From Pseudoscleropodium purum (lineage: Eukaryota; Streptophyta; Bryopsida; Hypnales; Brachytheciaceae), in assembly GCA_963969395.1 (NCBI GenBank), contig OZ017803.1, positions 9,424,001 to 9,488,000 of the forward strand: a stretch of DNA of 64,000 bases, written 5' to 3'. Below, in pieces: positions 48,431-57,971 of the stretch (the first letter of the stretch is position 1; every line of letters begins with the position of its first letter). The position numbers were made by a program, and so were the translations under genes. Under the pieces are notes generated by a model. It was not told the origin of the DNA. It worked only from the letters and a program-made list of their open reading frames with translations, and did no database searches.

Positions 48431-50049
48431 TCATATTTTCTTCACTCACGGTCCATTCTCTGAAGAATGGGGATGTCCAATTAATTGGATCTTGAAAGCT
48501 TGCATCCTATTTTGCAGGTAAATTGATTTTGAAACTTTTGATCTTTTGTGCTCAACACAACAAAAGACCTTCACCCGGAACTGCATTTAATTGGCTCCTA
48601 CTTCCTCTCACCAACTTCTCATTCTTCTGCGAAATCTACTTGGTAAAGAAGGTGTGACTTCTCCTAGTGTTTGCCTAGTGTTTGCCTAGTGTGCAACTCC
48701 AAGTGTGTTTTTGGCTGGCAAAATTTTAGAATGATTTGTTTTCAAAATAATTCTTTTGTTGCAAAATGATGGATGGAAATTATTAAATTATAGATGTAAA
48801 CATTAGATTTGAATGAATGAAGTATAAATTTATAGATGAAAAATATTTTCTTGATTCCTAAATCACTATGTAATATTGATTTTATTATTGGCTATTAAGA
48901 GAAATTTTGAAATCTCTAAGAATAACAATGAACATTATAATTGATGAGGCCAATCTAGAATGTGCATCATTAGTGACCAGGTAGTAGCTAGCAAACGGCC
49001 AAGCCATTAAGGACTCTAAGATGAGTCAAAGGTTAATCAAGCAATTTGCTATATATTTCTTTTTGCAAAAAAATTCTTAGAATTATTGTCTAGATAGTCA
49101 ATAGGCCATTCAAATTTTTAAGTTATAAAGTATTATTTTTGTTTACATCCATTGAACTATTGATTTTGGTATTGACTCTAAAGGTAATTCCATAAAATAC
49201 TTGTACTTTTTGTTGCATTTTGGTCTAATATGCTAATTTTTTCAGAAACATTTCAAAATAATAATTTGAAAATTTGAAAAATAAAATATAATAGGATCAA
49301 TATTTTGGCATTAAAGGGGATTATATCCTAGAAAAATCAAGTCCAAAATATCTATCTGAAAAGAAAGTGCAGATATGTGATTGCAAGAAATACTTGTATT
49401 AATGGGGAATTTAATTAAAATAGTGGTTTTCTATGTACCATTTTCAAACCATATGATTTTAACCGCAAAATTGTTGTCTAAAACAAATATAGATTTTAGA
49501 CATCCATGACAAATATAGATTTTAGATGTCTAGGATTGATATAGATTTTAGATTGCATGATTTAAATCTTAAAAATGCCATCTAAGATTGGTATATAACT
49601 TAGACATCTATGATTGGTATAGATTTCAAACTATGAAGTCTAAACTATAAAAAGTGTCAAAGTTGCCAAATGACACTATTTTAACAAAATTCCCTATATT
49701 ATTTCACATTTTCCAATTTATGAAAATTTGTATTATCAAAACTAGTTGAGCTTATGGAGTCTCAACTGTCTATTTTCTCCTTGATGTTTAGTATTTTAGA
49801 CACATGTGTCTTCTCTATTTGTCCATGCAAATGAATGAAATTCACTTTTCATCCATTTTTTTTCTTAGACATAATTAGAGATGAGATTCCATTAAAAAAA
49901 TGGAGACTAACAATGTTTAGATGTCCTAAAATACATATGCAAAGCAATTGCCTTTAGATGCATGTAGAAGGATCATATTATGATTTTTAGGTGTCCTTTG
50001 CACAATCATTTTGGGTGGGAAATCATGTAGATAACCAAATTGGATTTTT

Positions 50050-50960
50050 ATTTGTAAATTTTTGAGCCAGTTTGGGTGTTAATTGAGAGTTTTTGGTGTT
50101 AGTTTGTGGTTTTATGGTCCAATTGGGTGGTTTTAAGCTATTTGTTTAAGACCAAGTGGTTGGTATGGGTTGATTTTTGTTCCAAGTTGGAAATTTAATG
50201 TGTGTTAATTGGTTGAGTCAGTAGTCAGTTCCAAATAGGTGAATAGTAATTGTGAATGGAAGTGGGTTCAACCGAATGGGATGAAGGTCAGTGGGTGAGT
50301 GCTGTCTGATGAATGTTGCCAAATGGGATCCTAATGGGTGGCTGATTTTAGTTGGCTTTCTCTTCCAATTTGGTAACCGTTTGGATTGTGTCCTATTAGT
50401 TCCAATTTGGGATTCATTTTTTTTTGTCCACTGTTGAGAGAATGCCAGTGAGTCCCAGTCGGTGAAGGCTCCATGTGTTTGTGTTTTCTTGTGTTTGAGT
50501 GTATGATTCCCAATTGGGAATTGTGTCTGTGTTAGTTGGTGTTGATCCAAGGTTGGATCAATTTGTGTGTGTGTCCTAGTTGGAAGTGTGTTTCGGCCAG
50601 TGTATGGCGTTGTTGTGTGTGTGTGCAGAATGCGAAGATTAGATGAAGAATTTTCCAAATCGGGAGTTGATTTGGGAGAGTGAAGCACTGATGGTTAAAT
50701 TTGTGAAAGTCTGAGCGTGAAGAAATGATATTTAAAATTGTATGATAGAAATCCAAGTTGGAGTGAGTAATTGATAGATCAATTGTAGTTTACTTGGATG
50801 TATTACTATGAGAAATACAAGAGGCCGATTTAGAGCGGTGAATAAGAAATCCATTGTAGAATCCTAATCGGTGATTGTTGTATCTGTCTTAAGAGCTATA
50901 GTGAGAAATTTAGAATTAAAATGATAGTACTATGTTGGACAATTTGTGAACCTTGGAATT
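50050..50960 (-). repeat. Large repeat arm 2 (inverted copy of 42.45-43.34 kb)
   Basis: This G/T-rich, C-poor tract is the complement of the C/A-rich arm at 42.4 kb. It carries CCAATTGGGAA- and CCAAGTTGGAA-like motifs about every 40-60 bp. Collinear anchors with arm 1 are listed in that entry. The open frames here (for example 50218-50688 minus) are compositional and lack motifs. Confidence 0.7.
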
Positions 50961-51830
50961 TGGAACAATCAATTTGATGTATGTGAATTTATTTTGTAAT
51001 GTCATTGTAGTCTCAATGATTGCTAAATTTCTAAATTGGATCTTGGTTTTCTATTTGAAAATTGAATTTTCTATTTTAGGAATTAGTCCTATTAGCAAAT
51101 TAATCCTACTTAACCATCTCCCTTGGAACGAACTTATTATACTAAATTGGGTAATCTCCAATTGGGAATTATCCTTCTTCAACAAATCATAAACCAATGG
51201 GTGATCTATTATGTAAAGTTGCAACCTTAATTTTTTTGTTGTAAGCACTTCATGCTTCAAACATGATATTGCCATTTTCACAAACCACCGTGCAAATAAG
51301 GAGTTAATCTACTTGTTTGCATTTATTACTTTACCAAAATGTGAAACTTTGCTTTTATTCCTCATAAGGTAGGTACATCAAAATGTGCCTCTGACCTTAA
51401 ACCACCATTTATACTATAAATACATCTCCAAAGCTAGTTCTGTACCTATGTGGAGGAAGTACTTTTAAAACCAAACTTTGTTCCTTAATAACTTTTGCAT
51501 ATAATATCCAAATGTCACATTCTCTAGTGTGTTGGAACCTCCTTTTCACTTGCCAACAAGAACATATGAGAATTTGACCAGTCTAAGAATAACAAACAGA
51601 CTCAGTAGCAAAAAGTGACCGTTTTGGGAGTACCTACCTTTGGGGGCCATGTTCACCCTGATTCTGGTGATTATCATTATTTTTTTACAAATTTTTTTGT
51701 AAAATTTTAAAATAGGTGGACAATGTAAAATTTTCCGTAGACTCCGCCATTCAGTCTCTTGCCACTCCATAAAGTAAGAAACAACTGACGCCAGCACAGA
51801 AGTGAAGTGAAGCACTGTTCAGCAAGAGTA
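50961..51830. other. AT-rich intergenic DNA
   Basis: No gene was recognised. The stretch 51360-51640 shares texture and a few words (AACTTTTGCA, CACTTRCCAA) with 46970-47160, suggesting another old dispersed repeat. The match is weak. Confidence 0.35.
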
Positions 51831-54610
51831 GAAGACAAACCTCAACTTTAACCTAAATTTGCCGTGAATCACTTAGCCGCAGCTTTCAGTTCAGTTTTTT
51901 TTCTTTCCCTTTGTTTGTTTTCAGTTGGACACAACTGAAAACAATTTGAAGCCGTAGCTTTGCCAAATGCAGAAGCTCGATGTTTCCTGCGCAAAGCTAA
52001 CTTTGTGTGTCCCGCCTATAAACAATCCCCGCGGCACATGGGTATTGCTTTTTATCAACGACGGAACAACTGAATCCGATCACACACACACAACACACAA
52101 AAGTCGGCTTCGACCTTTTACGAGTACGAAATTTTCTTTTCTAAAAGAAACTTCCTGCAAAAGTCTAGAAAAACTCATCAAATTCCTCCGGACCTATCCG
52201 AATCCCTGCAACCCATTTCGAATTTGTGGAGACTGTTGATTACTGCGTTCATTATGTCCCAGTTCCGAGTTCCGAGTGATCATCAGATGAGCTCCTGCGC
52301 TTCAAAACCTTGAAATCTTTGACCAGAGAAGATGGGAGACTGGTCGGTGAGGGTTGAAATCTACCAAGTGGCCATGTAAAGTTCAGTGGTAGACACCGAT
52401 TTGGATATTTGTTGATGAACAGTTGGGACATGAAAGATGAGAAACCGAGAAAGCCACGTCGCCCCAACTGCTTTTCCAAGGGAGGGAGGGACCGACCGGG
52501 GGAGGGACATTGGATCGTCGTCCTTGCTTTTTCTCGCTCGCTCGATCTCAAGTCTTGGAGGTACAGATACAGGGGGTCTGAGCGAGCTCTTTAAGCCTCC
52601 ACACAGTCGGGGGAGGAGTTCAGTCTCCTTGCTACTCATCAATACAACTTGTCAGGTGGGAATGCACATTGTTTCGAGTTTGCGACTCGAATGAGCGTCG
52701 TTTCGGGCTCGTGGTGATGTCTCATGACCGTACTCAGGCTTTGGTCGATCCTCCCAATTTCAATCGTCGGACACAGTTTTCGCCAGTGGGTGGAGATATG
52801 ACACTCCTCTAGAGTCTGTGGATGGAGTCAGAGATTTCTGTTAGAACGTTTTGGAGACTCGAGGACAAAATGTGTTGAGGCAGACAGATTCGGCCGGAAA
52901 AAGATCTGTACTAGAAAAGACTGGGAGCTCGATCAGTAGCTAGTACTCTTGGCGTGCTGCCTGCTGCGTACTTTAGTTTGGAGTGGGCTTCACTGTTAGC
53001 GAGATTTAAAGCATGCATACAACGTGCCTTCGGTGTTGCAATAGGATATGTTATAGCTCTTGGCGTGCTGCTACTATAGTTTGGAATGGGCTTCGATATT
53101 GTTAGCGAGGTTTAAAGCATTCATACAACGTGCCTTCGGTCTTGCAATGGGATATCTGGTAGCTCGGTTGTGTTAAACAATGCGGCACTAATTAGTTCGT
53201 GTTTACTCGAATCGGTAGCTCTAGATTCAATGATTGTTGTCAGTTATAGCTGGCTCTTGCACTTTTCAGAAGATCTACTGACACACATGCATTGCAGCCA
53301 GTCTACCGGCCGGCCAGAATGGGTGTCCACCAGCTAGTACATAATTGCCGCAGTGACTAGATTTTGGTTACTAGATCGAAGTCCATTTCAGAGTCGATCT
53401 TGTAGAGGGAGAACTTGCTACTCGTATTCATATATTTTCATGTGACATCGTGATCAGAGTCATCCCAACTTACTGGTTCTCCATTGTTTATGCAAAGTAC
53501 TCTCCCGATACCAGATCACAGCCGGTGATGTTTTTTTTTCTGATTAATTGCATTTTGGTTTGTTGCTGTAGATTAGTTCGAGGATGCAAGCAGCAGGCGG
53601 GATGCAGAGCGTTGGTAAGGGTGTTGCATTGAGGCAGTACCGGAAGTCAATGCTATCAATGAGCATGAGGAAGAACTGCAAACAACAGTTGAACCAGCGT
53701 GTGGGGCGTTCACTGTGGAGACGACACCTGGAAGGTGAGAATGATAGTTACAGTCGGTATTTATCCAGGTTTCATTTAGTTTCCTGTCAGAATTGTATTG
53801 ACCGACTCCACTGGATTATTGATTTTTTTGATTGTGGGTCTATCATTTTGTTAGAACGCCAAATTTCGGTGAAATTGGCGCCGTTTCTGTCGCCAAACCT
53901 CAAACTATTACTAGTTTTCAGAGCTCTTAAAACATCATAAGGAGCTTGCCAGGGAGCGCTCTGAAACACACTCCATTGTTACAAATATGACCGTCTTGAG
54001 TAACTCTTGGATCAATGTTGAGAACATGTTGTTTCGAATCGTTCATCTGCACGAAGCTCAAAAAACTCGGATTGATCAGTATAGATTTACATTTCAAAGT
54101 GCTAAGGTTGTGGAAAATCGCTCGAAATTTGATGCTGTTTTTTCAATTTTTTTTTCGCAGGTTTGAGCGAACCTTCATGATTTTAATTTTTTCAAGCTTC
54201 TGACTTGCAAGAAGTCAAGGCTGGAATTAAAATTTTCTAATCCGGACGCCACAAACCACAAGAAGGGAGTGTCGGCCGAGGGTGCAGATGAGCAGATGCA
54301 GACGTGATTTGGGAGCTTCCGATACGGACCCCAGTGGCTCGAATTTAACGCCACTTGTCAAGCTAGATTTCTTTCCTTAGTTTAAACTTTAGACTTAGCA
54401 AGTTTTAAAAGATCAGAGTTGAGGATCAAATTTGTGACGTACGTTGTCACTCGTTTTGATCCTAGTTTCGTTTGTTTTTTCGGTGCAAATGAAGAGAAAA
54501 ATTCGTTTCAAAGGAAGAGCCATTGTGAGAACTTAAACAAGACACTCTTAAGAGAAGGTGCAGGACTGTGCAGATGCAGACATGATCAATTAGTTTCCAC
54601 TTAATGGTAG
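51831..54610 (+). other. Candidate transcribed locus, function unknown
   Basis: GC content rises here as it does at the HEME and Agenet genes. A leader-like block ends at CTTGTCAG before a donor GTGGGA (52656). An exon-like block 53572-53734 lies between TGTTGCTGTAG and a donor GTGAGA. It contains ATG at 53584 (reading MQAAGGMQSVGKGV), and a second open frame in it reads EVNAINEHEEELQTTVEPA. Near 54200-54307 a frame ends in NHKKGVSAEGADEQMQT before TGA. I cannot join these with confidence and know no homologue. It could be a real lineage-specific gene, a noncoding transcript or a decayed gene. Confidence 0.3.
52942..53160 (+). repeat. Tandem duplication, unit about 110 bp
   Basis: Unit 1 (about 52942-53053) and unit 2 (about 53054-53160) share CTCTTGGCGTGCTGC, TAGTTTGGA(G/A)TGGGCTTC, TGTTAGCGAG(A/G)TTTAAAG and ACAACGTGCCTTCGGT. 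They are highly similar, so the duplication is fairly recent. It lies inside the candidate locus, probably in an intron. Confidence 0.8.
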
Positions 54611-54700
54611 TATCTTAGAGTTAGTCAAATTAGTGCAGTCAACAGTTTTTATTTACTGGCTTGTTTTTAGTTTAGACTTTCTCAGAGTATTGTACAGTAA
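54275..54700 (+). repeat. Partial tandem duplication, offset about 275 bp
   Basis: GAGGGTGCAGATGAGC with AGATGCAGACGTGAT (from 54279) reappears as GAAGGTGCAGGACTG with AGATGCAGACATGAT (from 54555). The downstream TTAGTTTAAACTTTAGACTT (about 54377) matches TTAGTTTAGACTTTCTC (about 54667). It duplicates the possible 3' end of the candidate locus. Confidence 0.5.
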
Positions 54701-55044
54701 CAAGTTCAGAAGAAGAGTACTGCTAGAATCATGTTACTTAATATCTTACTGCCTTTTGTAGCATCTCGTGTGTTTTCCATTACAGTAACCCTATGTAAGT
54801 TAGACGCTTTTTTTTAAGAACCATATCATTCTCGAATGGAGGTCCGTCCGTCTCCAGTAGGCGGAATTGTAAGAAGAATATTAATATTTTGTTAACAGTG
54901 GCCCTCATAATACACTCATAGGCAAGACGTGCATTCACAGTTTCTACAGTGAAAGGAGCCTTGATTCAAGCCGAGAAACAAAAGGTCTTTTGCGTTCAAC
55001 ACTTTTCAAACTTTTCAAATGTTTGTTATCCATATGTGGTGGAT

Positions 55045-55322
55045 GCATGGTTGGGTATCGATGGGTGAATCCTCTTACCCTTGAAGGACATGCTAGTGAT
55101 AGTGGAAATCATCCCTTTTGGCATCGTGTGAATAGTTGGCGTACAAAAATTCAAAAGCACTCATTGGTAGTCAACTTGTTGTATGATACTTCTCCTTTTC
55201 ATGTGAAATTTCTGAAGATGAAGAGTTCCAATTTTGTGCTACATGGAAGGATTCTTTGTCATTCATCGACCAGAAAATGGTTGCATCGTCGCTTATGGGT
55301 TGATCATGTGAGGATGCCATAG
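55045..55322 (+). CDS. Unrecognised protein, copy 2 (possibly partial)
   Basis: The frame is open from at least 54990. The first ATG, at 55045, gives 92 residues beginning MVGYRWVNPLTLEGHASDSG and ending RRLWVDHVRMP before TAG. It is rich in Trp, His and Arg and does not look like chance AT-rich translation. Its last third matches the fragment at 1-163. I do not recognise the domain. No start context or splice sites were established, so it may be the last exon of a longer or decayed gene. Confidence 0.4.
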
Positions 55323-55956
55323 ATTAAAGTGGTAGAATGAATGTCTTCACTTTAGAAAAAGAGAATGCATCTATTGGTCCAATAATCAAAGAATTTTGGT
55401 GACAATCTTGATTGTAGGGAGCCGCATTGTTACAAGGTTAAATGTAGAGGAGCTAAAAGTGGTCATTGTTTTCTAAGGATGTGATTTAGAAAAACTCGGA
55501 AATGGATCTTAATCGAAAATTTTGCACAATTGACATGGGTGTTAGAAATCTTGTAAGAATGGTGTGGGAATTGTTGCAATCCAAGTTGTGAAATTTTTTT
55601 AAATCCCACTATGTATGTTAATAATGTGTCAATAATACATTGTAAATTATAAACTACAATATGCTAATTATATTTGATAATATACTATTGTGTAGTAATA
55701 CCATATGCAAATGGAATTTGGATCTTTTGTTGTTTGAAGATCATGAAAATAAGGATAAATTATTAGGATTGACCTTTAGTTCTTGCACTATTATAAATTC
55801 ATCATGGGTTGAAATAGTTTTGGGTTTATTTTGTGTTAGTTTCAATGCAATTTGTATTTGCTTTAATACAAAACTATTTCAATTCATGGTAGAAGATCTT
55901 ACAATGCATCAACATTTTGTAAAGTATATCACTAAATGTGTATCAAATTTAGATAT
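55323..55956. other. AT-rich intergenic DNA
   Basis: Nothing was recognised between the unrecognised frame and the second CpG-rich element. The long frame through 55661-56206 is open by chance and runs into the element. Confidence 0.45.
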
Positions 55957-56213
55957 ATTTCAAGTAGAGTTGACAAATCAGTACGTCCGCCCAAAAATAG
56001 CATCCGTAACCCAGACGTCTGTCCTTACAGACGCCAGCGGACGCATCGTCCCTCTCGCCGTCGGAAGGCGGACGGGCGGGGCGGATAGGGCGGGACGGGG
56101 CGGGACGGGGCGGGGCGGACAGGCGGACCGCGAATGTCAGCGGACGCTGCGGACACAGCGTCCGCATCTAGACGTCCCAGACGTCCGACCGCCCTGTCAA
56201 CCTTGATTTCAAG
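55957..56213 (-). mobile_element. CpG-rich hAT-type miniature element (copy B)
   Basis: The element is 55965-56205 (241 bp), flanked by perfect 8-bp direct repeats ATTTCAAG (55957-55964 and 56206-56213). The ends are inverted: TAGAGTTGACA on the left, and CAAGGTTGACA when the right end is reverse-complemented, fitting YARNG. Its reverse complement matches copy A through GCGGACGCTGTGTC, ACATTCGCG, CCGCCTGTCCGCC, CCGCCCCGCCCGTCCGC, TTCCGACG and GGGCGGACGT. The middle differs, with extra GGGGCGGGAC repeats in B and a different segment in A. It is non-coding and non-autonomous. Confidence 0.8.
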
Positions 56214-56665
56214 ATAATAAAAACAATGTAATTCAAAACAATTTTAAAGTTCACTATTGTACATATAATGATCATCTTCAAAACCTATTACTTGATCTCC
56301 AATTACCAAATCTTGTTTCTATCTAAACTACTTTCTAGTTGGAAAATGGTTCCAATCAATAATTGAAACTTGAAAACAGATTATTTCCTCTCCTTATCAA
56401 ATTCTTTGGCTCTATAATTAAACAAGGTATAATTGATTAAATTCCATACTATGAAAGAGGCAATGGATTAATAAATGCAAATCATTAGTCTACTAGAACA
56501 ACTTGTGACAAATATAGTTGCAAAATTACAAACACAAATTTTTATATATACACATATTTTATTTTATAATGAATTCAAATTTTGATTTGGGCATGTTTTA
56601 TGCATTCTAAAAGGCACATGAAAGATGAAATATCAATAAAAAGTGAAGTATTTTTTTCCAGGATA

Positions 56666-56770
56666 CACTAGTAGAAATTGGGGCGGAAATGGTGTTTTGG
56701 AGCACCAAGCTACTATATAGTATCAAAGTTTGGTGTTCTAGGCTACCATTTTCCCTAGAGGTACTACTAT
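56666..56770 (+). mobile_element. CACTA (CMC)-type transposon end
   Basis: The sequence CACTAGTAGAAATTGGGGCG begins at 56666. It is followed by subterminal words TGGTGTTTTGGAGCACC and TTTGGTGTTCTAGGCTACC, the usual arrangement at plant CACTA termini. No matching right terminus (ending TAGTG) was identified in the window. It may be a solo end or a truncated element. It lies about 0.5 kb upstream of the TATA box of the protamine-like gene and points toward it. Confidence 0.5.
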
Positions 56771-57166
56771 TAAAAGTGCTTCCTATCTCTATGGTGATAA
56801 GGTAATGTCCTTCCAAATTGGATCTCATATTTTCTAGAAGGTCATATAAGAACTTTCGTTGTCCATTTTTAAATTTTAACAATAAATGCAATTTTCTTCA
56901 CTAGTTTCATTGAAATATAACTTGCAATTTGGCCCATTTGAATAACAATTCTCCACAAATGATCAATTAGATTCATTATTTTAAACCCCTACTTCTTTAA
57001 GAGGTATTTGGTTAGCAACACCAACTTGGTTCAATTGGAAAAATTCTTAAATATTATCTTGATGGATGACTAGAAAAATAAATCTAGACCAATAGTAATT
57101 TTTAAAGATTTGAATTGTTCCAATCATAGTATTCAATTTGTCACCTTAAATTGTAATTTTAATTGC

Positions 57167-57173
57167 TATAAAA
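57167..57173 (+). promoter_or_regulatory. TATA box of the protamine-like gene
   Basis: TATAAAA lies 217 bp before the start codon of the H1/protamine-like gene. It predicts transcription starting near 57195-57205 and a leader of about 180 nt. Confidence 0.5.
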
Positions 57174-57206
57174 CCACTTACATATGTCTTTTGGTGAACC
57201 ATTGCA

Positions 57207-57317
57207 ATGTTACATTTCTATTTAACTCAACTCTTGAACTTCAACCGCCACGACCCTACATTGCTTCAACGCTTCACTTCTTCTTTGACACCCTTTGAAA
57301 ATCCTCAAATGAGCTAG
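57207..57317 (+). CDS. Possible upstream ORF, 36 aa
   Basis: ATG at 57207 opens a frame that ends at TAG 57315-57317, 66 nt before the main start. A second in-frame ATG at 57309 makes the mini-ORF Met-Ser-stop. Whether it is transcribed depends on the exact start site: with initiation near 57200 the first ATG would be almost at the cap, and the short one would be the likely upstream ORF. Translation is not shown by sequence alone. Confidence 0.3.
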   Translation: MLHFYLTQLLNFNRHDPTLLQRFTSSLTPFENPQMS

Positions 57318-57383
57318 TTGAAAACTCTCCATCACACATTGCACATTCTAATTCTCTTCACACATTCTACTTGTTACAAAAAA

Positions 57384-57809
57384 ATGGCCAACAATATGGC
57401 CACATCAAGACGTTCCTTAATATGGGATGCCATGGTGCATCTGAAGCGGAAGAATGGAGCTACATTTGGTCAAATCCGGAAGCACTTGGAGTCCACAAGC
57501 AAGAAAAAGTTGAATCCTACCAAGAAAAGGATCTTAAGCTCTACTTTGCAAGGCCTAGTGCAATCTGGATTGGTAGAGAAGAAAGGTGCTATGTACAAAC
57601 TAGGCCTTATTCAAACCACTAATCGTACTCAAGCACCAGAAGATATGGAAATTCCAAGACGACGACGACGTCAAAGTAGCTATGGCAAGAGACGTAGGTC
57701 GGGTCGTAAGCAAAGTCATCGGCGACGACGAAGCCAACGACATCACAAGAGACAAAGACATCATCGTAGAACTGATCGTAGACGCCACCACCATAAGAGA
57801 CGACGATGA
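57384..57809 (+). CDS. H1-type protamine-like sperm chromatin protein (candidate)
   Basis: This intronless gene encodes 141 aa. Residues about 9-75 form a linker-histone winged helix (H15): SLIWDAMVHLKRKNGATFGQ, then KKRILSSTLQGLVQSGLVEK and KGAMYKLG, the latter matching the conserved 'LVxSGxLVxxKGxxYKLG' end. A short linker (TQAPEDMEI) leads to a 52-residue tail with 24 Arg, 8 His and 4 Lys. In typical plant H1 the tail is Lys/Ala/Pro-rich. An Arg-dominated tail on an H15 domain is the hallmark of protamine-like proteins that compact sperm chromatin, known in animals and in bryophytes such as Marchantia. The ATG at 57384 has A at -3 and G at +4. A sperm role is inferred; an unusual H1 variant or ribosome-associated basic protein is less likely. 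Confidence 0.8.
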   Translation: MANNMATSRRSLIWDAMVHLKRKNGATFGQIRKHLESTSKKKLNPTKKRILSSTLQGLVQSGLVEKKGAMYKLGLIQTTNRTQAPEDMEIPRRRRRQSSYGKRRRSGRKQSHRRRRSQRHHKRQRHHRRTDRRRHHHKRRR

Positions 57810-57965
57810 TAGTCAAGTAGCATTGATTGGAATTACTTGAAGATATCTATGCATTTGATTCACAAAAGTCATTAGTGCGACACACAAATATTAATTGACT
57901 TACCAAAACCAAGTGTGAAAAACTATTAAAGAAAGTATAGTAGTGAAAAAATGTATAGAATTTTT

Positions 57966-57971
57966 AATAAA
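57966..57971 (+). terminator. Poly(A) signal of the protamine-like gene
   Basis: AATAAA lies 157 nt after the stop codon, a usual distance for a plant near-upstream element. The cleavage site was not determined. Confidence 0.45.

Larger units (their letters stand above)
46142..50049. other. Repeat-rich intergenic region
   Basis: No gene was recognised. The region contains the two direct copies of the 12.7-kb dispersed repeat (listed separately), a C/T-rich stretch around 47480-48120, and short degenerate tandem units around 49480-49650 based on ATAGATTTTAGA and (C/A)ATC(C/T)ATGA words. Confidence 0.45.

Noticed and set aside
50218..50756. Minus-strand frames of up to 156 aa
   Set aside because: They are translations of the second C/A-rich repeat arm (on the minus strand); no motif, and homologous only to the other non-coding arm.
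55661..56206. 181-aa frame ending in an Arg/Gly-rich stretch
   Set aside because: The first part is AT-rich chance translation and the last part is the inside of the second CpG-rich element.
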